Shown: positions 8,953-18,041, counted from the first letter of the stretch. The stretch: 64,000 nt of DNA from Saprospiraceae bacterium (GCA_027488935.1 JAIYAP010000029.1:1-64000), one strand, 5' to 3'. Notes: a model not told the origin generated them from the sequence alone. Program-made: numbers and translations.

Positions 8953-8983
8953 CAAAGATATGCGATTGGATCACACTTCCAAA
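8953..8983 (-). promoter_or_regulatory. Consensus Bacteroidota promoter of the PIN toxin module
   Basis: On the minus strand, TTTG (8980-8983) is followed after 19 nt by TATCTTTG (8953-8960). This matches the TTTG-N19-21-TAnnTTTG consensus. The predicted transcription start is near 8946, about 30 nt before the antitoxin ATG. Confidence 0.75.
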
Positions 8984-9056
8984 ACAAGCGGCCATTTTTG
9001 AATGCAGTATATCAATTTCCTCCCAATCAGCTGTATTATTGCAGCAAAAACACACC

Positions 9057-9626
9057 ATGAAAATCCTAGTCTTCGCCACCAACAACCCCCATAAAGCCAA
9101 AGAAGTAGAACAAATGCTGGGTGGGAAATACCACATCAAAACCCTCAAAGACATTGGTTGTCTGGAAGATATCGAAGAAACGGAAGATACGCTCGAAGGA
9201 AATGCCCTGCTCAAGGCACGGTATGTAAAAGAACACTACGGCTTCGACTGCTTTTCAGAAGATACCGGCCTGGAAGTGGAAGCCCTCGCAGGCGCGCCCG
9301 GCGTACATACCGCGCGCTATGCAGGCGACTCCCGCGACCCACAGGCGAACAATAACCTGCTGCTGCACAACCTTGAAAACAAGGAGTCCCGTCGCGCACG
9401 CTTTCGCACCATCATAGCCTTGGTAAAAGAAGGAAAGGAAACCCAGCTGGAAGGCATCTGCGCGGGCCAAATTGCCACCGAACCCCGCGGAACGGGCGGT
9501 TTTGGCTACGACCCGATCTTTATCCCGGAAGGATTTGACGAAACGTTCGCCGAATTGGGGGAAGCGATCAAAAACCAGATCAGCCACCGTGCACGGGCGA
9601 TCGCGAAACTTACAGAAGTGCTTTAG
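9057..9626 (+). CDS. rdgB: XTP/dITP diphosphatase (RdgB/HAM1)
   Basis: 189 residues from the ATG at 9057, the usual length. The enzyme hydrolyses non-canonical purine nucleoside triphosphates (XTP, ITP, dITP) to monophosphates and protects DNA and RNA from their incorporation. The family signature is complete: [15 protein letters not shown] at the N-terminus, [11 protein letters not shown] (catalytic Asp), [19 protein letters not shown] and SHRARA near the C-terminus. An upstream in-frame ATG at 9039 would add six residues. It ends 136 nt before the convergent lepB gene, with a large palindrome between. Confidence 0.96.
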   Translation: MKILVFATNNPHKAKEVEQMLGGKYHIKTLKDIGCLEDIEETEDTLEGNALLKARYVKEHYGFDCFSEDTGLEVEALAGAPGVHTARYAGDSRDPQANNNLLLHNLENKESRRARFRTIIALVKEGKETQLEGICAGQIATEPRGTGGFGYDPIFIPEGFDETFAELGEAIKNQISHRARAIAKLTEVL

Positions 9627-9640
9627 TAGAAACTTTTTTG

Positions 9641-9736
9641 TTTCGCGCAGATTTTACATAGAAAAAAAGCACAGACATTACACAGATTTTTCTGCGTAAC
9701 ATCTATGCTTTTTTTCTGCGTAGCATCTGCGCGAAA
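9641..9736. repeat. 96-nt imperfect palindrome between rdgB and lepB
   Basis: TTTCGCGCAGAT (9641-9652) pairs with ATCTGCGCGAAA (9725-9736), and GAAAAAAAGCA (9661-9671) pairs with TGCTTTTTTTC (9706-9716). The motif TTTTTCTGCGTA(A/G)CATCT also occurs twice as a direct repeat within it. T-runs on both strands suit a bidirectional terminator for the two convergent genes. Confidence 0.8.
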
Positions 9737-9761
9737 TACATCTAGTAGTGTGGTAAACCCA

Positions 9762-11333
9762 CTACATCGCACTAGCAGATTTGAAAATCCGGTTCCAGTT
9801 AATCCCATTGCTCAAGCTGCCGTTTTTGGTAGAGAACCAAATAAACAGCGGTTTACCCACCACGTGATCTTCAGGCACATACCCCCAAATACGGGAATCT
9901 TCCGAGTTGTGGCGGTTATCACCCATCATCCAGAAGTAATTTTGCTGAAAGGTATAGGCACCCGACTCCTGGCCATTGATAAAGATTTTATCGCCCTTGA
10001 TTTCCAATTTGTTATGCTCAAAATCGCGGATAATACGGATATAAAACGCAATATTGTCCATGTTAATCGGCGTAGTCACCCCTTTTTTAGGGATGTAAAT
10101 CGGGCCATAATCATCCACCGTCCAGGCACCAAAGCGTTTCGCATCGTTCGGGAACACATAACCCGGAAAGCGCTGCTGTGGCACCCGCTCTACTTTAATA
10201 TCCGATCCAATGGATTTTACTTTTTCCAATTGGGCATCATCGAGGTTGAAATAACCCGAAGCCGAGGCGTTGCGGCCTGCATCGTTCAAACTTACGCCCC
10301 AGTCTTCCAATTTTTTCAAATTGATATTGCCTGTCACATGGTATAAAAACTGCCGATGGGTAGGTACCTGTGCAGCAATCCCATTGATATACACCACCCC
10401 CGAACGGATCACCAGACTATCACCAGGTAAACCAATGCAACGTTTAATATAATGGTCTTTTTTATCTATTGGGCGGGCTATTACATCCACGCCTGGCGGC
10501 AATTGGCCACCACTTTGTTGGCGCAACTGGTAAATATCAAAATTGCGTTCCGGAGTGATCACAATACTGTCACCTGCCGGGAAATTGAATACAACTGGTT
10601 CGTTATGGTCGATGCTTTCAATGGCGGGTAGTCGGAAGTAGGGGAGGGACGGTTTGGTCAAATACGACTCGCCCAGGTTGGAAGGCAAACGATTGTGCAT
10701 TAAAGGGAACTGAATCACCGTCATAGGCGTACGAATACCGTAATGCGCCTTACTCACAAACAAAAAGTCGCCTACTTTCAGCGAACCTTCCATCGAAGAA
10801 GTTGGAATTACATACGCTTCAATCAAAAACATCCGGATAAAGGCTGCTGCAAATACGGCGAAAATGATGGCTTCCGACCATTCACGCAACTGCGTTTTGT
10901 GCATAAAAGCAAAATCTGTTTCGATTTTACGCAAAGTCGTTTTGTCGTTTTTGCTTTGGGCCTCGTGGTGCAAACGGTGGTATTCGCGTTCGCGCTCCAG
11001 GATCGGGCCATTGTAAGCGCTTTTTGCATTGTTTCCAATCAAAAAGAAAGGAATGGGTGCGTAAACGACTGCGATCACGGCATCCCAAAATCCATGTTTT
11101 CCAAATGACCGCACCATATCAATCACCAAACCGGCGTATATAAAAAAGTTGACGATTGGGAACAGCAACCACAATGCATATTGCGGTTTGCGACCTACCA
11201 TCTTGCACCATTCTATGGAGGCAAGTCCGGGAACCAGGGCTTTCCAACCCGGAATTCCTGCTTTTTCAAACAGTTTCATCATGCTGATGCCCAGCAAAAT
11301 GTAGAGAACGATCAAAAAAATCAGAATTGACAT
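9762..11333 (-). CDS. lepB: Signal peptidase I with N-terminal membrane domain
   Basis: 523 residues from the ATG at 11333, far longer than the 250-320 usual for LepB. Residues 1-100 form three to four transmembrane segments of the DUF5684 type (IPGWKALVPG, a short inner-membrane module). The S26 protease begins near 150: the membrane anchor, then Ser180 in IPTSSMEGSLKVGD, Lys297 in HYIKRCIGLPGD, and the C-terminal box MMGDNRHNSEDSR (about 469-481). It removes signal peptides from exported proteins at the periplasmic face. A long insertion (about 320-425) between the catalytic boxes is common in Bacteroidota. A TACATTTG -7 element lies at 11376-11383. Confidence 0.94.
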   Translation of the reverse strand: MSILIFLIVLYILLGISMMKLFEKAGIPGWKALVPGLASIEWCKMVGRKPQYALWLLFPIVNFFIYAGLVIDMVRSFGKHGFWDAVIAVVYAPIPFFLIGNNAKSAYNGPILEREREYHRLHHEAQSKNDKTTLRKIETDFAFMHKTQLREWSEAIIFAVFAAAFIRMFLIEAYVIPTSSMEGSLKVGDFLFVSKAHYGIRTPMTVIQFPLMHNRLPSNLGESYLTKPSLPYFRLPAIESIDHNEPVVFNFPAGDSIVITPERNFDIYQLRQQSGGQLPPGVDVIARPIDKKDHYIKRCIGLPGDSLVIRSGVVYINGIAAQVPTHRQFLYHVTGNINLKKLEDWGVSLNDAGRNASASGYFNLDDAQLEKVKSIGSDIKVERVPQQRFPGYVFPNDAKRFGAWTVDDYGPIYIPKKGVTTPINMDNIAFYIRIIRDFEHNKLEIKGDKIFINGQESGAYTFQQNYFWMMGDNRHNSEDSRIWGYVPEDHVVGKPLFIWFSTKNGSLSNGINWNRIFKSASAM

Positions 11334-11375
11334 AGTTAATGCAGTTGATAAGCTGTGATTTAGGTGATAGGCAGG

Positions 11376-11383
11376 CAAATGTA
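11376..11383 (-). promoter_or_regulatory. -7 element (TACATTTG) upstream of lepB
   Basis: The minus strand reads TACATTTG 43 nt upstream of the lepB ATG, matching TAnnTTTG. A clear TTTG at the expected -33 distance was not seen. Confidence 0.5.
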
Positions 11384-11472
11384 ATTCAAGCCCTTGACCT
11401 TTCGGCTACGCTTCGACAGGCAGTATAGTTTTTTCGATTGACAACTCATTTCAAATCCTGAAACAGGTTGAC

Positions 11473-12861
11473 CTATTCACCTGCTTTGCGTTTTTTGCGC
11501 CGCGATTTAAAGATTTCTACCACCTCCTTATCCTTCAGGAAGCCCAAATCTACAAACTGCGTAGAAACAAACTTTTTGATGTCCTGGTAATCTTTACCGC
11601 GCTTATCGATGTATTTTTTCAATAATTTTTCGACATAATTCATCGAAAGTTTCTCAACATCCAAATTGAACTGGCTGTTTCCAAAGATGCGGATGTACAA
11701 ACCAAAGATTTTTGTCAGTTCAAAATAATCTGAGTAAGCGCGTTCGCTGAGGCCAGCCATTGCGGAGGTGACATAGCGTAAAATCAATTGGCGCAAGCAC
11801 TCCGTTTCTACCGACAAACCTTCATGGTTGTTATAAAATTCTTGTACCGCTTCAATGGTTTCTGGATCGGCATAACCCAGGCGGTGTATTTTTTCTCCAA
11901 TGTGGTAGTAATCGGTGATTTTGTCTTTCCAGTTTTTATCAATGGCTGCGGCCATCCGTTCATCGTTGATGGCATCGATGCCCGGTTTTTTGTACAAACC
12001 GATCAGGAAGCGCATATACCGCAGATCAAATTCGGCAAAAGAACGGCGTTCGCGTTCGAAATGGGTGGCAAAGGATAAACTTTCTGCCGGATCCAGGTCG
12101 ATATAGTTGCCGAACATGGCCAGCATTTCCATATATTCTTCCGTTCCGAAAAACTCTTTGTTATCCAAAAAGCCTTTAATTTTTTCTTTAAGGCTAGAGT
12201 TGTCGCCGCCAACTTCAAAGCGTTTGAGCAAAAATTGGCGTAAAGCCGAAAAATTCGCCTTCATTTCACCCAACGAATTAGGAAAATCGGCGGAGAAATA
12301 CAACTCGTTGCGGAACTGGTTCGAATACCGCATGTACAGGTCGATGCGGTCTTTCAGGTCGCGGAATCGATCATTTTTCTGTTGTTGTAAAAAGTAACGA
12401 ATCCGTTTATTTTCAACAATCGACAATAGGTTGGTGATCCAGATATCGCTGCTGAGTGCGAATCCGACTGAAATACTTTGGCCGATGCGTTTTTTTAATT
12501 GTTCGAAATGCGGGCTGGCGCAAATTGCGAGCAAAATATCTTTAAAGTGGTCGTTTGGACGCACATATCGGTATTGATCGTTGATTTCGCCGCGCAAAAC
12601 AGCATATCCCAGAATACGGGGCAGGTATAAACCTTCAAAAACCGGCTCTAACAAGTATTTTTCGAAGGTCACCAATTGCAAAGGCTCTTCGGCTGCAACC
12701 CGATGGTGCAATTCAGAAAGGCGCGGTTCGAATTCCAGGCGCAAATCATTGTACAAATCATCCTCTTCCTCTTCGAGGTATTGGGCTAATACAGGGGATT
12801 CCTGAATGCTGGCAGCAATTTCATTCAGACTGTTATAGTATTGATCTCCAAGTGATTGCAT
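11473..12861 (-). CDS. Conserved-looking helical protein, unknown function
   Basis: 462 residues, soluble, almost entirely alpha-helical by composition, rich in Glu/Lys/aromatic residues and lacking signal peptide or TM segments. An acidic patch EEEEDD lies near residue 31 and a strongly basic C-terminal tail (KSRRKKRKAGE) could bind nucleic acid or ribosomes (inference only). No catalytic motif is visible. It lies between rpsP and lepB, both housekeeping, with its own promoter overlapping the rpsP terminator. I do not recognise the family. Confidence 0.75.
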   Translation of the reverse strand: MQSLGDQYYNSLNEIAASIQESPVLAQYLEEEEDDLYNDLRLEFEPRLSELHHRVAAEEPLQLVTFEKYLLEPVFEGLYLPRILGYAVLRGEINDQYRYVRPNDHFKDILLAICASPHFEQLKKRIGQSISVGFALSSDIWITNLLSIVENKRIRYFLQQQKNDRFRDLKDRIDLYMRYSNQFRNELYFSADFPNSLGEMKANFSALRQFLLKRFEVGGDNSSLKEKIKGFLDNKEFFGTEEYMEMLAMFGNYIDLDPAESLSFATHFERERRSFAEFDLRYMRFLIGLYKKPGIDAINDERMAAAIDKNWKDKITDYYHIGEKIHRLGYADPETIEAVQEFYNNHEGLSVETECLRQLILRYVTSAMAGLSERAYSDYFELTKIFGLYIRIFGNSQFNLDVEKLSMNYVEKLLKKYIDKRGKDYQDIKKFVSTQFVDLGFLKDKEVVEIFKSRRKKRKAGE

Positions 12862-12892
12862 ATTAAAAAGGGTTGTTTGAAAATAGGTAATT

Positions 12893-12925
12893 CAAATTTA
12901 TTGAAAAAAGACCTGGTAAAACCAA
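12893..12925 (-). promoter_or_regulatory. Promoter of 11473-12861 overlapping the rpsP terminator
   Basis: The minus strand has TAAATTTG (12893-12900) with TTG 22 nt upstream (12923-12925). The TTG falls in the loop of the rpsP terminator hairpin. Confidence 0.55.
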
Positions 12926-12943
12926 CAAGGGCTTTACCAGGTC
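12904..12943 (-). terminator. Rho-independent terminator of rpsP
   Basis: On the minus strand GACCTGGTAAA pairs with TTTACCAGGTC (11 bp, arms 12933-12943 and 12910-12920) around a 12-nt loop, followed by six T residues (12904-12909). Confidence 0.9.
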
Positions 12944-12994
12944 CTGATAAACATCGTATGTAATGCAAAGGTAAAAACCTTTGTGAAAGATCAA

Positions 12995-13522
12995 TTAAGC
13001 GTCTGCAGTATTTTCGTCTGCTGCTGGCGTTTCTTCTGAAGTTGCAGCGTCTGTTGCTTCTTCTGTCGCAGGTTCTTCAGCAGGAATTTCTTCTACCGGT
13101 TTTGCTTTGATTTTAGCAACACCATCCATTTTAGCGATACGTGCTAATTTTTGTTCTTTAACGGCTTCTTTTTGTTTGGTAATCGCGCCGTCTTTACCTG
13201 CCATCCATGCAGCCAATTTTTCGTCGGCTACTTCTTGGGTAATTGCACCTTTGTTTACACCCAATTGTAAGTGTTTGCGCAGCAATACCCCTTTGAAACG
13301 CAAAATAGCGTTCACAGTATCAGTAGGTTCTGCACCGGTCATGAGCCATTTGAAAGCGGCATCCTGGTTGAGTTCGATGGTTGCAGGAACAGTAAGTGGA
13401 TTGTAGGTGCCGATTTTTTCGATAAAACGGCCATCACGTGGAGCGCGGCTATCAGCCACTACAATGTGATAAAAAGGGGCCTTTCTACGGCCTTTACGTT
13501 GCAGACGAAGTTTTACTGCCAT
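12995..13522 (-). CDS. rpsP: 30S ribosomal protein bS16 with acidic C-terminal extension
   Basis: 175 residues against about 80-90 for E. coli S16. The N-terminal 80 residues are the S16 fold: [37 protein letters not shown] and [14 protein letters not shown] are all recognisable. S16 binds 16S rRNA and helps assemble the 30S subunit. Residues about 85-140 are Lys/Ala-rich helix, and the last 35 are Glu/Ala/Thr-rich and probably disordered; such tails are common in Bacteroidota S16. It has its own consensus promoter (13601-13633), a leader hairpin and a terminator, so it is transcribed alone rather than with rimM-trmD. Confidence 0.97.
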   Translation of the reverse strand: MAVKLRLQRKGRRKAPFYHIVVADSRAPRDGRFIEKIGTYNPLTVPATIELNQDAAFKWLMTGAEPTDTVNAILRFKGVLLRKHLQLGVNKGAITQEVADEKLAAWMAGKDGAITKQKEAVKEQKLARIAKMDGVAKIKAKPVEEIPAEEPATEEATDAATSEETPAADENTADA

Positions 13523-13557
13523 GGTAATAGAGAAAATTGATGAAGAGATAAAATCTC

Positions 13558-13588
13558 GCCCGGTTACTTACCCTCGGTAACACCGGGC
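13558..13588 (-). promoter_or_regulatory. Hairpin in the rpsP 5' leader
   Basis: GCCCGGT (13558-13564) pairs with ACCGGGC (13582-13588), with further inner pairing TTAC/GTAA. It lies within the predicted leader of rpsP, 36 nt from the start codon. Ribosomal-protein autoregulation is possible but not shown. Confidence 0.5.
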
Positions 13589-13600
13589 TTTTCGAGGGCG

Positions 13601-13633
13601 CAAATGTACAATATTTGGGAGCAGAAAACCAAA
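13601..13633 (-). promoter_or_regulatory. Consensus promoter of rpsP
   Basis: On the minus strand TTTG (13630-13633) precedes TACATTTG (13601-13608) by 21 nt, a full Bacteroidota housekeeping promoter. The predicted start is near 13594. Confidence 0.8.
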
Positions 13634-13753
13634 TAATATTGCGGCTTTATTTTACATTTTCGTTTGTTATACCAATCTTAAATTCATTTGTGTAGTAACA
13701 GATCGTTTTCAACCGTATCTTTATGATTCAAAAATCGCAAACGATCCTTTTCT

Positions 13754-16396
13754 GTGAAACAAACTACCCTTTTTCCGGTATTGCCGGAGCCTTGCTCGCA
13801 TTTTTCGGTCCGCGCTTCCCTGATTTCTTATTTTTTAATCCTGTTTGCAATCTTTTTTTTCCCTGCTACGATGGATGCACAATCGGTAGCACTTTCTGGT
13901 ATCCTAAATCGGTACAGCGCGGTAACGTCCATTGATACCTGTAACGGACGTATCTCTGTGGGTGACACCACGGGTTTCCGAAAAGGGGCCACTTTACTAT
14001 TGATACAGATGCAAGGGGCGACGATTTCAAATTCAAATAATGCTAATTTTGGGCAGGTTCAGACATACAATGCTGTCGGACGTTATGAACGGGTTGTGAT
14101 TGATTCGGTGGCTTTCAATGCGATTTACGCTAAAAATCAATTCCTATACAAATATACTCCGGCTGCTAAGGTTCAGGTTGTTACCTTTCCTAGGTACACC
14201 CATGCAAATGTAACGGATACCTTGCGCGCCAAACCCTGGGATGGCAGCACTGGAGGCGTACTTGCCTTGGAGATATCGGATACTTTGCGCCTAGATGCAC
14301 CTATAATTGCCGATGGTTGTGGCTTTCGCGGTGGCGCGGCATATGCCAACCCTGTAAATAATTGCAATTGGGCCATTCCAGAGTTGGCGTATAGTTACGC
14401 AGATGGCAATTGGCGCGGTTCTTTTAAGGGGGAGGGTATTTCGATACCGGATGCCGGAAAAGAACTTGGGCGCGGTCCGCAAGCCAATGGCGGCGGCGGC
14501 GGCAATGATCACAACACGGGCGGCGGCGGCGGCGGTAATTTATTTAGTGGTGGCAAAGGCGGTAACAATGATGAACCCAGCGCGTTTGGTTGCGACGGCT
14601 ATGCTCCAGGCTTAGGCGGATATGGTATTTTGTCTTTTATCAATCGAATTTACTTAGGCGGTGGTGGCGGCGCTGGCCATGCCAATAACCTGCTCAACAG
14701 TGCCGGCGGTGCCGGCGGCGGTATTATTTTGCTCAAAGCCAAGACCATAACGGGTACACAACAGATGATTGCTTCCAACGGACGATCGGCCAAAACAGCC
14801 GTTGGAGATGGCGGCGGCGGCGGCGGCGCTGGCGGAAGTATCTGGCTTGAATTGATAAATCCGGCAAATGGATTGAACGTTTTAGCCAATGGCGGTAACG
14901 GCGGATCTATTAATGCAAACAACCAAAACCGTTGCTTTGGACCAGGTGGCGGCGGAAGTGGTGGCCATATCATTTCCAATCAAAATGGAATACCCGTTCC
15001 CCTTGGGGGAGCACCTGGTATGGTAATGAGTTCGAGCAATGGCTGTAATGGCAGTACCAACAATGCTGCTGCGGGACAAAATGGTGAAATTCCGGCATTC
15101 ACTCCCATTCCGCAAGAAACCATGCTGGTTTTCGCACCTGCTATCCTAAACAATCCCCAGTCGGAGAACGTGTGTGCTGGTGAAAGTGCAGTTTTTTCCG
15201 TAACAAGCAATACCGGAAACTGGCAATACCAATGGCAAGTGAACAACGGATCCGGTTGGCAAAACATTGGAAACGCACAAGGGTATGTTGGGTTTAATTC
15301 CCCAACCTTAACCTTAACCGCCGCCGCGAACAATCAAAACGGGTACCAATACCGCTGCAGCGTCAGCAGGGTAGGGTGCAACTCGATCATTTCCGAACCT
15401 GCCTCCCTGCAAATTCAGGCTAAGCCTACTGCCGCTTTTGGCATCAACCAAAGCGGAACTACCGTGGTAATCACCAATATGGCTTCCAATTATACCAGTG
15501 TGTTCTGGACTTTCGGCGATGGCTCTTTTAGCCAGAACGAAAACCCTACACACACCTATAATTTAAGCGGCAATTATGTGATCACCCAGTTTGCCTTTAA
15601 CGCCTGTGATACCAGTATCCAAATGGTACCGATTCAAATTACCTTAGCACCTAAAGCAGGGTTTTTATCGCCCGACTCTACTACGGCATGCGATGTAGCA
15701 GAAATAATTTTTGCCAATGCTGCCATCAACGCTTCAAGTTCCCAGTGGGAGTTTCCTGGGGGCAACCCGGCATCGTCTAATTTATCCGATCCAATTGTCA
15801 ATTATTATACCACCGGGAATTATACTGCACGTCAAATTGTAAGCAATGTAGCAGGATCTGATACTTTGGAACGCAACTTTTTCATTCAAATTGATAAAGT
15901 GCCTTTGGCCAGTTTTATTGTATCCAGCATTTTCAACGGTCTGGTGAACGTAAATAATATGAGTACGCCCGGGGCAACCTCCACCTGGAACTTTGGTGAT
16001 GGATCTTCGGAGGTGGTCGGTGAAAACCCAAGTTATCAATACACACAAAGTGGTGTTTATAATATTACCCTCGCCGTGACCAATCCTTGTGGCGCTTCTA
16101 TTTTACAATCGCAAATTCAAGTTACCATTGTGGCAGTTTCGAGCCCGTTTGCGCCAATCATGCCCGTTATTTATCCCAATCCGGCTACAAAACAGTTTTT
16201 TGTAGATTGCAGCAAAATGGAGGCACGGGCATTGCGCGCTCGCCTGTACGACACAAATGGACGCATTGTATCAGAACAAATCATCGACTCTGAACCTGTT
16301 TTTACCATATACACGGCGGATTTACCGGCCAGCATGTATCAACTGCAATTGGTTTTTCCCGGACGTATTTTAGTAATACCCGTTTGCATCCATTAA
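13754..16396 (+). CDS. Secreted Gly-rich PKD-domain protein with T9SS sorting domain
   Basis: 880 residues from a GTG start. A long signal peptide (hydrophobic about 24-40) ends near MDAQS. Residues about 45-230 form a beta-rich domain. Residues about 235-450 are extremely Gly/Asn-rich, with many GGGG runs separated by short hydrophobic beta strands (e.g. GGIILLKAK). Ig-like and PKD modules follow (about 480-790; WTFGDGSFSQNENPTHTY and a second WNFGDGSSEV). The C-terminus holds a type A T9SS sorting domain starting at VIYPNPATKQF (about 800-880). It should be exported by T9SS and anchored or released at the surface. No enzymatic motif is visible; an adhesin or matrix role is inferred. Confidence 0.85.
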   Translation: MKQTTLFPVLPEPCSHFSVRASLISYFLILFAIFFFPATMDAQSVALSGILNRYSAVTSIDTCNGRISVGDTTGFRKGATLLLIQMQGATISNSNNANFGQVQTYNAVGRYERVVIDSVAFNAIYAKNQFLYKYTPAAKVQVVTFPRYTHANVTDTLRAKPWDGSTGGVLALEISDTLRLDAPIIADGCGFRGGAAYANPVNNCNWAIPELAYSYADGNWRGSFKGEGISIPDAGKELGRGPQANGGGGGNDHNTGGGGGGNLFSGGKGGNNDEPSAFGCDGYAPGLGGYGILSFINRIYLGGGGGAGHANNLLNSAGGAGGGIILLKAKTITGTQQMIASNGRSAKTAVGDGGGGGGAGGSIWLELINPANGLNVLANGGNGGSINANNQNRCFGPGGGGSGGHIISNQNGIPVPLGGAPGMVMSSSNGCNGSTNNAAAGQNGEIPAFTPIPQETMLVFAPAILNNPQSENVCAGESAVFSVTSNTGNWQYQWQVNNGSGWQNIGNAQGYVGFNSPTLTLTAAANNQNGYQYRCSVSRVGCNSIISEPASLQIQAKPTAAFGINQSGTTVVITNMASNYTSVFWTFGDGSFSQNENPTHTYNLSGNYVITQFAFNACDTSIQMVPIQITLAPKAGFLSPDSTTACDVAEIIFANAAINASSSQWEFPGGNPASSNLSDPIVNYYTTGNYTARQIVSNVAGSDTLERNFFIQIDKVPLASFIVSSIFNGLVNVNNMSTPGATSTWNFGDGSSEVVGENPSYQYTQSGVYNITLAVTNPCGASILQSQIQVTIVAVSSPFAPIMPVIYPNPATKQFFVDCSKMEARALRARLYDTNGRIVSEQIIDSEPVFTIYTADLPASMYQLQLVFPGRILVIPVCIH

Positions 16397-16439
16397 GCGC
16401 CTATTTAAGCATAAATTAGGTTTTCAAGCTAAATGCCCG

Positions 16440-16447
16440 TACCTTTG
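16440..16447 (+). promoter_or_regulatory. -7 element (TACCTTTG) upstream of rhlE
   Basis: TACCTTTG matches TAnnTTTG and lies 173 nt before the rhlE ATG, giving a long leader, as is common for cold-regulated helicases. The -33 element is unclear (TTTTC at 16421-16425). Confidence 0.5.
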
Positions 16448-16620
16448 TGCAACATTCAGGTATGCACCGATGTGTTTGTGATTGATGTAAGATTTAAACG
16501 CTTGTTTTATAGCAAGTTACGCTCTTTATTCCTGTTCAGTGACGCGTGCATACACATCTCACCCAATGTCGGCTAAAACACACAACGTCATGGCTGACCA
16601 TTTTCAAGTACAATTACATA

Positions 16621-17943
16621 ATGACATTTGAAGGTTTAAACCTTATTGAACCCATTCTCAAAGCCCTGAAAACCGAAGGATATACCGAACCTACGCCCAT
16701 TCAGGCTCAATCCATCCCAATCGTATTAGAACACCATGATTTACTAGGCTGTGCGCAAACAGGCACTGGTAAAACGGCTGCTTTTGCGATTCCTATTTTA
16801 CAACTTCTTAATGCCGATCCTTTGCCCGAACGGGGCCCAAGGCCAATTCGAGCCCTGATTTTGACCCCAACCCGCGAGTTGGCGATTCAAATCGGTGAAA
16901 GTTTCCAGGCTTATGGTCGCCATACCAATTTGCGCGCACAGGTCATTTTTGGTGGAGTATCTCAAAAAAGCCAAACGGATGCCCTGCGTAATGGCGTGGA
17001 TATTCTGATCGCCACCCCTGGCCGTTTGATTGATTTGATCAATCAGAAGTACGTACACCTGAAATCGTTGAAAATGTTTGTGTTGGATGAAGCCGACCGC
17101 ATGCTCGATATGGGTTTTATCCATGATGTGCGCCGCGTTATTACCCAGTTGCCAACAAAACGCCAAACCCTGTTTTTCTCGGCTACCATGCCGCCTGAAA
17201 TTCAAAAACTGGCTGATACGATTCTGAAAAACCCGATCAAAGTTGCCGTTACTCCGGTCGCTTCTACTGCTGAAATCATTGATCAATCGGTGTATTTTGT
17301 TGAGAAAAAAGACAAAAAAGCCTTGTTGATCGATATGTTGAACGATCGGGCCATTCGCTCGGCATTGGTTTTTGCCCGCACTAAACACGGTGCTAACAAA
17401 ATCGTAAAAGATTTGGTGGGTGCCGGTATTCCAGCCGAGGCCATTCACGGCAATAAATCACAAAATGCACGTCAAGCGGCTTTACAAGGTTTCAAAACGG
17501 GCCGATTGCGTGTTTTGGTTGCAACCGATATTGCAGCACGCGGTATTGATATTGATGCTTTGTCGCATGTATTCAATTACGAATTGCCCAATATTCCTGA
17601 AACGTATGTACACCGGATCGGTCGTACCGGTCGTGCAGGCGCAAGTGGTGTTGCCATTTCGTTTTGCGATTCGGAAGAACGCCCTTACCTGCGGGATATT
17701 CAGAAATTGATTGGTAAAAACATTCCTGTGGTAACCTTGCATCCTTACCACAGTGAAGGCGAGGTAGTACATGCTGCAACCGCTCAAAAAGGCAAAAGCC
17801 AACAGCCTGGTCCGAAGCGTTACCGCGATGAACCTAGTCGCTCTAATACCGGTTTTTCGCCCAATGGCGCTTCCCGCCAAAGCAAAAATCGGTTCCGCAG
17901 TACCACCCGCAGTACCACGAACACCTCTTCGGGTAAACGATAA
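16621..17943 (+). CDS. rhlE: DEAD-box ATP-dependent RNA helicase (RhlE-like)
   Basis: 440 residues from the ATG at 16621; an earlier in-frame start at 16546 adds 25 residues that do not fit the family. All helicase motifs are present: Q motif (EPTPIQ), [32 protein letters not shown] and HRIGRTGR. A basic Ser/Arg/Asn-rich tail (about 385-440) gives non-specific RNA binding, typical of RhlE-type enzymes that act in ribosome maturation and RNA decay. It is monocistronic, with a strong terminator after its stop. Confidence 0.94.
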   Translation: MTFEGLNLIEPILKALKTEGYTEPTPIQAQSIPIVLEHHDLLGCAQTGTGKTAAFAIPILQLLNADPLPERGPRPIRALILTPTRELAIQIGESFQAYGRHTNLRAQVIFGGVSQKSQTDALRNGVDILIATPGRLIDLINQKYVHLKSLKMFVLDEADRMLDMGFIHDVRRVITQLPTKRQTLFFSATMPPEIQKLADTILKNPIKVAVTPVASTAEIIDQSVYFVEKKDKKALLIDMLNDRAIRSALVFARTKHGANKIVKDLVGAGIPAEAIHGNKSQNARQAALQGFKTGRLRVLVATDIAARGIDIDALSHVFNYELPNIPETYVHRIGRTGRAGASGVAISFCDSEERPYLRDIQKLIGKNIPVVTLHPYHSEGEVVHAATAQKGKSQQPGPKRYRDEPSRSNTGFSPNGASRQSKNRFRSTTRSTTNTSSGKR

Positions 17944-17968
17944 ACAGCAGATAAACGACAATAAGCGA

Positions 17969-17998
17969 ACGAGGTCTCCTAAGGACCTCGTTTTTTTT
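17969..17998 (+). terminator. Rho-independent terminator of rhlE
   Basis: ACGAGGTC (17969-17976) pairs perfectly with GACCTCGT (17984-17991) around a 7-nt loop, followed by eight T residues. Confidence 0.95.
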
Positions 17999-18001
17999 AT
18001 T

Positions 18002-18009
18002 TAATTTTG
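18002..18009 (+). promoter_or_regulatory. -7 element (TAATTTTG) of guaA
   Basis: TAATTTTG matches TAnnTTTG and starts within a few bases of the end of the rhlE terminator T-tract, 33 nt before the guaA ATG. Confidence 0.55.
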
Positions 18010-18041
18010 CGCCCTTCAACTTAAAGTGCTGTCAATCATAG

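Noticed and set aside
9705-10346. Plus-strand frame of 213 codons across the 3' half of lepB
   Set aside because: It begins in the palindromic element and runs antisense to catalytic boxes of signal peptidase I; no independent evidence of coding.
16546-16620. Longer start for rhlE
   Set aside because: The extra 25 residues do not match the helicase N-terminus, whose normal start is the ATG at 16621.
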